NCBI GenBank assembly: GCA_024234975.1
Contig: JACKNH010000051.1
Coordinates: 1-5,530 of the forward strand
Direction of reading: 5' to 3'
DNA length: 5,530 bases
Source of the DNA: Gammaproteobacteria bacterium
Lineage (GTDB): Bacteria > Pseudomonadota > Gammaproteobacteria > Ga0077536
The notes beneath the pieces were generated by a model, which searched no databases, was not told the DNA's origin, and worked only from the letters and a program-made list of their open reading frames with translations. The position numbers and the translations under genes were made by a program. Below are positions 1 to 5,530 of this stretch, piece after piece. The stretch's first letter is position 1; each line of letters begins with the position of its first letter.

Positions 1-426
1 TATCTCGCCCATCACACGATCGAAAATCTCGGGCGCGTGGTGATGCTTGCGCCACCCAATCATGGCAGTGAAGTGGTGGATGCATTGCGTTCGGTTCCGG
101 GCTTCAGGTTGATGAATGGCCCGGCGGGCATGCAGCTGGGTACGGAGCCCGACAGCGTTCCGTCGACGCTCGGGCCGGCTGATTTCGAGCTGGGTGTCAT
201 CGCGGGCACGAGCACCATGAACCTGCTGTTGTCACTGCTGCTGCCGGATCCCAACGATGGCAAGGTCTCGGTTGCGAGCGCGCGTCTTGAAGGTATGAAG
301 GATTTCGTCACCGTATCGCGTACGCACACTTTCATCATGAATGCGCCCGAGGTCATTGCCATGACCCGGCAGTTTCTGGCGAGCGGACAGTTTGCTTCAC
401 CCGCGAGTGACATCAGGCCGCAGTAA
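1..426 (+). CDS. Alpha/beta-hydrolase (PGAP1/lipase-like), C-terminal part
   Basis: This is the C-terminal 141 residues of a protein that begins left of the window; the frame is open from base 1 to the TAA at 424-426. It resembles the lipase/PGAP1-like alpha/beta-hydrolases. The strand reading GRVVMLAPPNHGSEVVD (about residues 11-27 of the visible part) is typical of the segment after the nucleophile elbow. Asp86 in PNDGKVSV and His109 in THTFIM sit where the acid and base of the Ser-Asp-His triad are expected, and the phrase RLEGMKDF between them is common in this family. The nucleophile motif (GxSxG) and any signal peptide lie outside the window, so substrate and location cannot be told. 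A carboxylesterase or lipase activity is inferred. The next gene starts 22 nt downstream on the same strand, so co-transcription is possible. Confidence 0.8.
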   Translation, partial: YLAHHTIENLGRVVMLAPPNHGSEVVDALRSVPGFRLMNGPAGMQLGTEPDSVPSTLGPADFELGVIAGTSTMNLLLSLLLPDPNDGKVSVASARLEGMKDFVTVSRTHTFIMNAPEVIAMTRQFLASGQFASPASDIRPQ

Positions 427-448
427 AATTCCGGAGAATCGTTGAAAC

Positions 449-1144
449 ATGCGCAAAGGTCATTTCGAGCGTCACTATCGGGAACGCATGGGTTGGCTGC
501 GCGCAGCCGTGATGGGTGCCAATGATGGCATCGTCTCAACCGCCAGCCTGGTTGCCGGGGTTGCCGCGGCACAAGCCGACAAGCCCGCGGTACTGCTGGC
601 GGCAACCGCCGGCCTGGTGGCGGGCGCGATGTCGATGGCCGCTGGTGAGTTCGTTTCGGTCAGTTCACAGCGCGATTCCGAGCAAGCCGATCTCGCGCGC
701 GAGCGGCACGAGCTGGAACACGATGCGCAGGCCGAGTTGGAGGAGTTGACGCTGATTTACCAGGGACGGGGGCTGGAGCGTGAACTGGCCCGACAGGTCG
801 CCGACCAGATGACCCGCCATGACGCACTGGGTGCGCACGCGCGCGATGAACTGGGTCTGCATGAGTTACAGCAGGCACAGCCATTCCAGGCGGCATGGGC
901 CTCGGCGCTGACGTTTGCCATGGGGGCAGGCTTTCCGTTGTTGCTCGCGTGGCTGCTGCCACTGCGTCACCTGAGCTGGACGGTCTCGGCCGGATCGTTG
1001 TTGGTGCTAGCCGGTCTGGGCGCGCTGGCTGCCCGTACGGGCGGCGCCGGATATTTCGTTGGCATGCGCCGCGTCACCTTCTGGGGAGCGGCAGCCATGG
1101 CCGCGACGGCGGCAGTCGGATATCTGTTCGGCGTGGCGGCCTGA
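449..1144 (+). CDS. VIT/CCC1-family membrane transporter (probable Fe2+/Mn2+)
   Basis: A 231-residue integral membrane protein of the VIT1/CCC1/nodulin-21 family, whose characterised members export Fe2+ or Mn2+ from the cytosol by proton antiport. Two N-terminal membrane segments (about 17-41 and 47-69) carry the family signatures GANDGIVST (23-31, with Asp26) and SMAAGEFVSVSSQ (62-74, with Met63 and Glu67). A hydrophilic stretch of about 70 residues rich in Glu and His follows (75-145, including RERHELEHD). It corresponds to the cytosolic metal-binding helices between TM2 and TM3 of plant VIT1. Three more membrane segments follow (about 147-168, 175-195 and 207-229). Length is normal for bacterial members. 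The ATG at 449 is preceded by GGAG at 433-436, a somewhat long 12-nt spacer. The family call is strong; metal specificity and transport direction are inferred. Confidence 0.93.
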   Translation: MRKGHFERHYRERMGWLRAAVMGANDGIVSTASLVAGVAAAQADKPAVLLAATAGLVAGAMSMAAGEFVSVSSQRDSEQADLARERHELEHDAQAELEELTLIYQGRGLERELARQVADQMTRHDALGAHARDELGLHELQQAQPFQAAWASALTFAMGAGFPLLLAWLLPLRHLSWTVSAGSLLVLAGLGALAARTGGAGYFVGMRRVTFWGAAAMAATAAVGYLFGVAA

Positions 1145-1156
1145 CCAGCCCGGGCC

Positions 1157-1603
1157 ATGCGCAGGACGCTGTTGTTTGTCTATGGCAGTCTGCGTCGCGG
1201 TCTGCAAAACGCGTATTCGATTCGTCTGGCGCGTGAAGCGGCCTACCTCGGCGCGGCCACGATGCGGGGCTGCCTGTACCGGGTTGCGTCCTATCCCGGC
1301 ATGCAACCGGATTTCCACAAGCGCTCGATCGTCAGCGGAGACATCTACCGGCTCAGACATCACAGCACCTTGCGTTGGCTGGATGACTACGAAGGGTACG
1401 TCGGCAGCAAGCCGCGTGAATTTGCCCGCGAACTACACACCGCACGAATGCCGGATGGATGCCCGATGCAGGTTTGGGTGTATGTCTATCGCCGTTGTAC
1501 AAGAAGAGTGCAGCGGCTCAGCTCAGGAGACTATCTGCAGGAAATGTACGAAACATCGCGTACCGGCCATGGTCCGGCCGGCACGCGGGTTCGTGGCAAT
1601 TAG
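1157..1603 (+). CDS. Gamma-glutamylcyclotransferase (AIG2/GGACT-like) family protein
   Basis: A 148-residue cytosolic protein with the gamma-glutamylcyclotransferase fold. It opens with the substrate-binding signature FVYGSLRRG (residues 7-15). The segment GCLYRVASYPGM (38-49) and the motif LDDYEGY (75-81) follow. Glu79 in that motif aligns with the catalytic Glu of the GGACT/AIG2 group. Known enzymes of this fold release 5-oxoproline from gamma-glutamyl compounds, but many bacterial members (YtfP type) have no proven substrate, so the reaction is inferred. The C-terminal part holds a VWVYVYRR strand and SSGDYLQ, also typical. The last 20 residues are basic and look disordered. The start at 1157 lies 12 nt after the transporter's stop with no clear Shine-Dalgarno sequence, so translation may depend on the upstream gene. 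Its TAG overlaps the stop of the convergent minus-strand gene. Confidence 0.87.
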   Translation: MRRTLLFVYGSLRRGLQNAYSIRLAREAAYLGAATMRGCLYRVASYPGMQPDFHKRSIVSGDIYRLRHHSTLRWLDDYEGYVGSKPREFARELHTARMPDGCPMQVWVYVYRRCTRRVQRLSSGDYLQEMYETSRTGHGPAGTRVRGN

Positions 1604-2415
1604 CCGATACCGATGATCTCGGTGGGAAAGGCAACCGGGTTCACACTGGAGAAGTTCGGCACATCGTCCACCAATGTCTGTGTGTGTTCGCGGCCCGCGG
1701 CATCAAACGCTTCCTGCTTGTTGATGTAGATGTTGATGCAGCCGATTTGCGGCGCCGGGCTGGTGCCGTCGGCAGCGCTCACACCTTTGCGCAATTCGAA
1801 ACGGCTGATGGCTTCCGGTCCGTACAGTCGCATGATCAAAGGCATATGCCCGGTGGTGTAGTAACCCACATCCCAACGTACGTCGGGGCTGTTCGGGTAA
1901 AGGATGGTCAGACAGGTCTGGCCCAGTTTAGGCGCGCTGCGCGGGTCGCCCATTTCACCGTAGACATCGTCGTTCTGAATCGTGGCCTGTGCGTTGGTGA
2001 AATTCTTGATGTCATCGATCAGCGTCTGGTTGTGTTGCTGGCCGGCGGCGGCAAAAGCCTCCATGTCCGATATCCAGATATTGACGGCAGTCAGGTAGGC
2101 CGGCGCCGGACCACCGGGCGCAGCGATGGTTTTGCGCAGCTCGAAGCGTTCTATGGCATGACCGAACAGCTTCATGATGGTTACCAGATGATGATCGCGA
2201 TAATAGTCGTAATCGAAGTTGACGCCGTCACCGTTCTGATACAACACGTTGATACAGCGCGTGCGGGCAGCATCCTGCGCATTCACACCAGCCGGCAGAG
2301 CGGCGCCGAAAATTCCTGCCAACATGCCCCAGGTGATGGTGCCGCCGGTTGCCTGCAGGAAGTCCCGCCTCGAGGCGGTCGTGGATTTGTTCTTACCATC
2401 GGTATCACGTGTCAT
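1600..2415 (-). CDS. Tat-exported protein with two tandem EthD domains
   Basis: A 271-residue protein made of a twin-arginine signal and two EthD-like domains. The signal has the motif SRRDFLQ (15-21), a moderately hydrophobic stretch (22-43) and a possible cleavage site after VNA46. Domain 1 spans about 54-153 and domain 2 about 168-269. Both repeat the same landmarks: YYxxxH (H76, H190), FELRK (91-95, 206-210) and AAGxxHxQTLxDDxxNF (123-139, 239-255). EthD proteins are small ferredoxin-like dimeric alpha/beta-barrel proteins. EthD itself is needed for ether-fuel degradation, but most relatives have no known reaction, so substrate is unknown here. The ATG at 2415 was preferred over an upstream in-frame start at 2487. 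It has a strong AAGGGGAG site 7 nt upstream, and it puts the Tat motif at a normal distance. The gene appears monocistronic. Confidence 0.87.
   Translation of the reverse strand: MTRDTDGKNKSTTASRRDFLQATGGTITWGMLAGIFGAALPAGVNAQDAARTRCINVLYQNGDGVNFDYDYYRDHHLVTIMKLFGHAIERFELRKTIAAPGGPAPAYLTAVNIWISDMEAFAAAGQQHNQTLIDDIKNFTNAQATIQNDDVYGEMGDPRSAPKLGQTCLTILYPNSPDVRWDVGYYTTGHMPLIMRLYGPEAISRFELRKGVSAADGTSPAPQIGCINIYINKQEAFDAAGREHTQTLVDDVPNFSSVNPVAFPTEIIGIG
1603..1914 (-). repeat. EthD domain, copy 2 (C-terminal half)
   Basis: Residues 168-271 of the Tat-exported protein. It starts with CLTILY and carries YYTTGHMPLIMRLYG (185-199), close to the canonical YYxxxHxPL signature of EthD proteins. FELRK (206-210) and HTQTLVDDVPNF (244-255) follow. 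Copy 1 has a second His (H75) and lacks the Pro of the HxPL motif, so the copies may have specialised. Confidence 0.75.
1957..2256 (-). repeat. EthD domain, copy 1 (N-terminal half)
   Basis: Residues 54-153 of the Tat-exported protein. It starts with CINVLY, carries YYRDHH (71-76) and FELRK (91-95), and ends with DDxxNF (134-139) and VYG. It aligns with copy 2 at an offset of 114-116 residues with only short indels. The two are diverged at protein level and are not a recent DNA duplication. Confidence 0.75.
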
Positions 2416-2422
2416 CGCTGTT

Positions 2423-2430
2423 CTCCCCTT
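2423..2430 (-). promoter_or_regulatory. Ribosome binding site deciding the start at 2415
   Basis: On the minus strand this reads AAGGGGAG, ending 7 nt before the ATG at 2415. It is the clearest Shine-Dalgarno sequence in the window. It supports the shorter reading frame with its Tat signal over a start at 2487. Confidence 0.75.
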
Positions 2431-2459
2431 CGATTTAGCGAAATTAAAACCGGGTGCTG

Positions 2460-2468
2460 ATTGTACCA
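2460..2468 (-). promoter_or_regulatory. Candidate extended -10 promoter for the Tat-EthD gene
   Basis: The minus strand reads TTGGTACAAT across this site. It contains a near-consensus -10 (TACAAT, 2460-2465) with the upstream TG of extended -10 promoters (2467-2468). I see no good -35 box at 16-18 bp. Transcription would begin near 2453, giving a leader of about 38 nt before the ATG at 2415. The surrounding 2430-2490 is AT-rich compared with the flanking genes. Prediction only. Confidence 0.35.
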
Positions 2469-2541
2469 ACCGGCACTGAAAAATCATTACGCGGTAACCA
2501 CAACTGCGGGGATTGGATGGCGCTTGCCCGGTGCTGCAGAC

Positions 2542-3396
2542 TCAGGGAGCGGTATCGAGCAACGTGGTCGCTGGATTCGCGGCGCCGCTGGGTTGCACCG
2601 CGACGTAATTCATGTAGGAGAAGATTCCGACCACCTTGATACCTTGTTCGGCGAGAGTGGGCAAACGTCGCTCCAGCAGCGCAAGGGTTGTGGGATACGG
2701 GTGTCCGATGGCCAGCGCATAGCCGCGTTGGCGCGCGATTCTGACCAGGTGGTCAAACTCCGCGGCAATTGCCGCGGGTTCGTCTACATCATCAAGGAAA
2801 ACATCGCGTTCCAGGTACGGCACATGTGCGGCGGCCGCCGCCTGCCGGGCGACGCTGCCGCCGGTGGTTCGGCTGTCGAGGTAAAACAGTGAACGGTGGC
2901 GGTGGATGGCCTGCATCAGCGAGCGCATGGCCGACGGGTCTTCGCTGAATGCGCTGCCCATGTGATTGTTGATGCCGATGGCGTTCGGCACGCTGGCGAT
3001 GGCCTCGGCGACGTGGCTGCCCAGCAGCTGGTCGTCCATCGACCTGTGCAGCGCGCCGGCACCCAGCAGATGATTGTCGTGATGGGCCTCCATCGGCAGG
3101 TGCAGCAACACTTCCTTGCCCTGCTGTCTTGCGTGGAGCGAGAGCTGCCTGGCGCCGGGTGTGAATGGCAGGATAGCCACGGTAACGGGCGCGGGCAGCG
3201 CCACGATCCGGTTGTCGAGCTCGGGACGGTTGCCGAGGTCGTCAATGACGATGGCGACAATGGCATCAGACGCGCTGGCCACGTTGCACGCACAGGCCAT
3301 GGCTATCATGGCCCACACCCGGAATACTGCCGCGACCAGGTGGCGCAAAACGCGACCATCGGCGAGAACAGATTCAGCGCCGGTGGAGGAGTTCAT
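2542..3396 (-). CDS. yibQ: Divergent polysaccharide deacetylase family protein (YibQ)
   Basis: A 284-residue exported protein of the YibQ/DUF610 family, a divergent branch of the polysaccharide deacetylase (NodB-like) fold. Motifs in order: AIVIDDLG (48-55), VAILPFTPGA (73-82), EVLLHLPME (95-103), GINNHMGS (141-148, His145), DSRTT (174-178), RDVFLDD (197-203) and AIGHPYPTT (229-237). The Asp pair and the His residues resemble metal ligands of active deacetylases, but no reaction is established for YibQ. The N-terminus has a hydrophobic stretch (about 18-36) ending near ASAS, read as a Sec signal with a rather long n-region. The start is uncertain. The ATG at 3396 was chosen, but an in-frame TTG at 3408 would overlap the ctpA stop, and a TTG at 3345 would give a more compact signal peptide. 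None has a clear ribosome binding site, suggesting coupling to ctpA. It is the last gene of the envC-ctpA-yibQ unit. Confidence 0.93.
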   Translation of the reverse strand: MNSSTGAESVLADGRVLRHLVAAVFRVWAMIAMACACNVASASDAIVAIVIDDLGNRPELDNRIVALPAPVTVAILPFTPGARQLSLHARQQGKEVLLHLPMEAHHDNHLLGAGALHRSMDDQLLGSHVAEAIASVPNAIGINNHMGSAFSEDPSAMRSLMQAIHRHRSLFYLDSRTTGGSVARQAAAAAHVPYLERDVFLDDVDEPAAIAAEFDHLVRIARQRGYALAIGHPYPTTLALLERRLPTLAEQGIKVVGIFSYMNYVAVQPSGAANPATTLLDTAP

Positions 3397-3404
3397 TGCG
3401 GATA

Positions 3405-4751
3405 TCAATGCGTCGGGTTCGACGCCCGCGCCTGCATCAGAATCATGCCCTTGAGCACGTTCAATGCTTCGTATAATTCGTAATCCTGGCTGGCCAGGCT
3501 CGCAGCATCCGTCACCGTATCCTCCGCAGAACTCTCATCATCGCTGGTGCCGTTGCTATCGGCGCCAGAGGTTGCGTTCTGCAGGTGTCGCGAAAGATCG
3601 GCCTCGGTGATTACGGTATTGGCGCCGCTCTCAGGCGCTTCAACGCGAAGCTTGCCGATGGTGATGTCAGGCTTGATTCCCTCAGCCTGGATGGAGCGGC
3701 CACTGGGTGTGTAATACAACGCGGTGGTGAGTTTGAGTGCAGCATCCCCAGGCATTGGAAGAATCGTCTGCACCGAACCTTTGCCAAACGATTTCCGCCC
3801 GACAATCAACGCCCTTCCCCGATCCTGAAGCGCTCCGGCAACAATTTCCGACGCCGATGCCGAGCCTTCGTTGACCAGCACAATGACGGGTGCACCTGCC
3901 AGCAGATCGGGCGGACGCGCACGCGCTTCGTATTCGGAATCCTCGATCCGGCCCTTGGTGTAGACGATCAAGCCGTCTTCGAGGAAGACATCGGCGACGC
4001 CGACCGCGGCGCCCAGCACGCCGCCAGGATTGTTGCGCAGATCGAGCACCAGCCCTTTGAGGGCGCCGCCTGCCTGTTCATTGAGTTCGACGACCGCAGC
4101 GCGCAAGTCATTACCGGTGCTGGCCTGGAATTGGGAAATGCGCACGTATGCAATGCCGGGTTCCAGCATCCGGGTACGAATACTTTTCACCTTGATGATG
4201 TCGCGAATGACCTCAATCGTCATCGGCGCATCCTGGCCTTCGCGCATGATGGTGAGCAGAATCGGCGCTCCTGGAGCGCCGCGCATCAAGTCGATGGCAT
4301 CGTCAAGTGACATGCCTTTTACCGGGGTGTCGTCGAGCCTGACAATGAGGTCGCCGGCTTGTACGCCGGCACGCTGAGCCGGTGTGTCATCAATCGGGGC
4401 AATGACGCGGATAAAACCATCTTCCAGTCCGACCTCCAGACCCAGACCACCGAATTCTCCGGTTGTGCCTTCCTGCAGCCCGGTATATTCCGTATCACTC
4501 AGGTATGCAGAATGCGGGTCAAGGCCGCTCAGCATGCCGCGAATGGCGTTCTCGAGCAGTGTCTTGTCATCCACCGGTTCAACGTAGTCGCGTTTGATCA
4601 GATGGAGCACTTCAGTGAAGACCCGGATCTGTTCAAGCGGGATAGAAGTGGGATCATCGTCGGCGGCGAGCACACCGCGTTGTGTGGCAAGCGCCGCAGT
4701 CAAAACCAGGAAGAAAGTGCGGCGAAAAACCCGGAAATTGCTTCTATTCAT
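3405..4751 (-). CDS. ctpA: Carboxy-terminal processing protease CtpA (S41)
   Basis: A 448-residue periplasmic serine protease of family S41 that degrades or trims proteins from their C-termini. An N-terminal signal (1-29, likely cut after GVLA) is followed by a helical segment (40-90) with GLDPHSAYL (76-84). A PDZ domain follows (about 98-185), with GGLGLEVG as the peptide-binding loop. The catalytic core comes next (about 190-370). Ser299 in NEGSASASEI, Asp310 and Lys324 in GKGSVQT have the same spacing as Ser430, Asp441 and Lys455 of E. coli Tsp/Prc, and Gln328 is also kept, so the enzyme should be active. An acidic Ser/Asp-rich linker (393-415) precedes a short C-terminal helix containing YEALNVLKGMILMQ. 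Length fits the CtpA subgroup rather than the longer Prc. The start lies 36 nt after the envC stop without an obvious Shine-Dalgarno sequence; yibQ follows at once. Substrates are not evident. Confidence 0.97.
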   Translation of the reverse strand: MNRSNFRVFRRTFFLVLTAALATQRGVLAADDDPTSIPLEQIRVFTEVLHLIKRDYVEPVDDKTLLENAIRGMLSGLDPHSAYLSDTEYTGLQEGTTGEFGGLGLEVGLEDGFIRVIAPIDDTPAQRAGVQAGDLIVRLDDTPVKGMSLDDAIDLMRGAPGAPILLTIMREGQDAPMTIEVIRDIIKVKSIRTRMLEPGIAYVRISQFQASTGNDLRAAVVELNEQAGGALKGLVLDLRNNPGGVLGAAVGVADVFLEDGLIVYTKGRIEDSEYEARARPPDLLAGAPVIVLVNEGSASASEIVAGALQDRGRALIVGRKSFGKGSVQTILPMPGDAALKLTTALYYTPSGRSIQAEGIKPDITIGKLRVEAPESGANTVITEADLSRHLQNATSGADSNGTSDDESSAEDTVTDAASLASQDYELYEALNVLKGMILMQARASNPTH

Positions 4752-4787
4752 GAGCGGGCACTATACCCGAGCGACGGGCCGGGATCA

Positions 4788-5530
4788 TCAACGCGGCAGC
4801 AGCCACTGGCGGGGATCCAATGCTGCGCCGTTATGGCGCAATTCAAAATACAGCGCGTATTGGCCGGCAGTTCCATGGGCACCGACTTCTGCCAGCAAAT
4901 CGCCGGCGCTGACATGATCGCCCGCCTGCCGGTGAACCGCCTGATTGTAGCCGTAAAGGCTGAGGTACTCCTGACCGTGATCGACAATGACCAGCAGGCC
5001 CAGATTGCGGAATTCATCGGCAAATACCACGGTGCCGGCAGCAATTGCATGCACCTCGGCCGCAGGTTCGGTTGCGATCAACATGCCATTCCAGACCGCG
5101 CCGCCCGCACGCTGGCGTGAACCCGGGGTCTGGACGATCCTGCCAGTCGCAGGCCAGGGCAATTTGCCTTTTGCGCGATCGATATCCTGTTCCTGCAGGC
5201 TGCCAGGTGTGGCTGGCCCGGAGGGCGGTTGCGCAAGCGATTTTGCAGTCGAACCGCCGGTGTCGGGCAGCGGGCGATTTTGCCCAGGGCGTGGCAGGCC
5301 GCGCACGAGCGTCGATAAGGCCGCGGCATCGGCCTCGAGTTCGGCCAGCATCTCGCGATCGGCATCAATCTGCTGTTGCAGCCCGGCCAGCGCTTCGGCA
5401 CGCGTCGAGCGCAGCTCCGTCATGGCCTGCTGGTGGGCAAGGGCTTGGTCATTCAGCGCGACAAGTTTCGATTTTTCGGCCTGCAGGTTGTTGGCTTCAC
5501 GCGCCAACGCGTCGAGTTCCTCCCGGCGTT
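4788..5530 (-). CDS. envC: Murein hydrolase activator EnvC (LytM/M23-like), C-terminal part
   Basis: The C-terminal 247 residues of EnvC; the N-terminus, with the expected signal peptide, lies beyond the right edge and the frame is open to base 5530. The visible part begins with a charged coiled coil (about residues 1-80, rich in Leu, Glu, Gln and Ala). A Pro/Gly/Ser-rich linker (about 83-122) and a LytM domain (about 125-247) follow. The LytM domain closely resembles E. coli EnvC as I know it: VWNGMLI, VHAIAAGTVVFAD, SLYGYNQ and LYFELR are recognisable counterparts. The zinc-binding motifs of active M23 peptidases (HxGxD and HxH) are replaced by WNGML and ALY, so it should not cut peptidoglycan itself. 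E. coli EnvC activates amidases AmiA and AmiB at the division site under FtsEX control; the same role is inferred here. It appears to lead ctpA and yibQ in one transcript. Confidence 0.95.
   Translation of the reverse strand, partial: RREELDALAREANNLQAEKSKLVALNDQALAHQQAMTELRSTRAEALAGLQQQIDADREMLAELEADAAALSTLVRGLPRPGQNRPLPDTGGSTAKSLAQPPSGPATPGSLQEQDIDRAKGKLPWPATGRIVQTPGSRQRAGGAVWNGMLIATEPAAEVHAIAAGTVVFADEFRNLGLLVIVDHGQEYLSLYGYNQAVHRQAGDHVSAGDLLAEVGAHGTAGQYALYFELRHNGAALDPRQWLLPR

Noticed and set aside
60..605. Minus-strand open frame across the hydrolase/transporter junction
   Set aside because: It lies antisense to two genes with clear family motifs, and its low-complexity Arg/Pro/Ser-rich translation has no recognisable domain.
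1459..2460. Long plus-strand open frame opposite the Tat-EthD gene (333 codons)
   Set aside because: It is antisense to a gene with recognisable domains, signal peptide and ribosome binding site. Its translation shows no family motifs, and long antisense frames are common in GC-rich DNA.
2416..2487. Longer N-terminus for the Tat-EthD protein beginning at 2487
   Set aside because: It would put 24 extra residues before the Met that has a good ribosome binding site and would bury the Tat motif. The interval also contains the candidate promoter.
2479..2497. Possible terminator for the yibQ transcript: TTAC/GTAA stem followed by TGATTTTT on the minus strand
   Set aside because: The stem is only 4 bp with a 3-nt loop, and three bases separate it from a 5-T run. 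It is too weak to call an intrinsic terminator.
3280..3305. Possible lipoprotein signal in YibQ (Cys residues in MACACNVASAS)
   Set aside because: The residues before each Cys do not fit a lipobox (no Leu-like residue at -3), and a normal signal-peptidase I site ending ASAS follows.
3585..4310. Plus-strand open frame of 241 codons inside ctpA
   Set aside because: It is antisense to the catalytic and PDZ regions of CtpA, whose codons are constrained by the protease. No motif or ribosome binding site supports it.

Overview
The window reads as ordinary, densely packed chromosome of a GC-rich gammaproteobacterium. The main reason is the minus-strand gene order envC, ctpA, yibQ (read from position 5530 down to 2542). 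This cell-envelope cluster is familiar from Pseudomonas and relatives, and E. coli keeps envC and yibQ side by side. I saw no IS element, integrase, tRNA, CRISPR array or phage gene. Species or genus cannot be fixed from this sequence.

Plus strand, 1-1603: three closely spaced genes. The first is the C-terminal part of an alpha/beta-hydrolase (PGAP1/lipase-like), cut by the left window edge. After 22 nt comes a complete VIT/CCC1-family membrane protein, probably an Fe/Mn transporter. After 12 nt comes a gamma-glutamylcyclotransferase (AIG2/GGACT-like) fold protein. The spacing allows co-transcription, but no shared pathway is obvious.

Minus strand, 2542-5530: an envelope operon. It contains the C-terminal part of the murein hydrolase activator EnvC, whose LytM domain has lost its zinc ligands, cut by the right window edge. 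Next is the S41 carboxy-terminal processing protease CtpA with an intact Ser/Asp/Lys catalytic set, then the YibQ-type divergent polysaccharide deacetylase. ctpA and yibQ abut or overlap by a few bases depending on the start chosen. EnvC is expected to switch on periplasmic amidases at division and CtpA to degrade periplasmic proteins. YibQ is an exported protein of uncertain activity.

Minus strand, 1600-2415: a separate gene with its own ribosome binding site and a candidate extended -10 promoter in the 126-nt gap upstream. It encodes a protein with a twin-arginine export signal followed by two tandem EthD-like (dimeric alpha/beta-barrel) domains. This is the least ordinary gene in the window. 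It converges on the cyclotransferase gene and the two stop codons overlap by 4 bp.

Nothing here amounts to a new defence or mobile system. The best lead is the Tat-exported double EthD protein, of unknown substrate.
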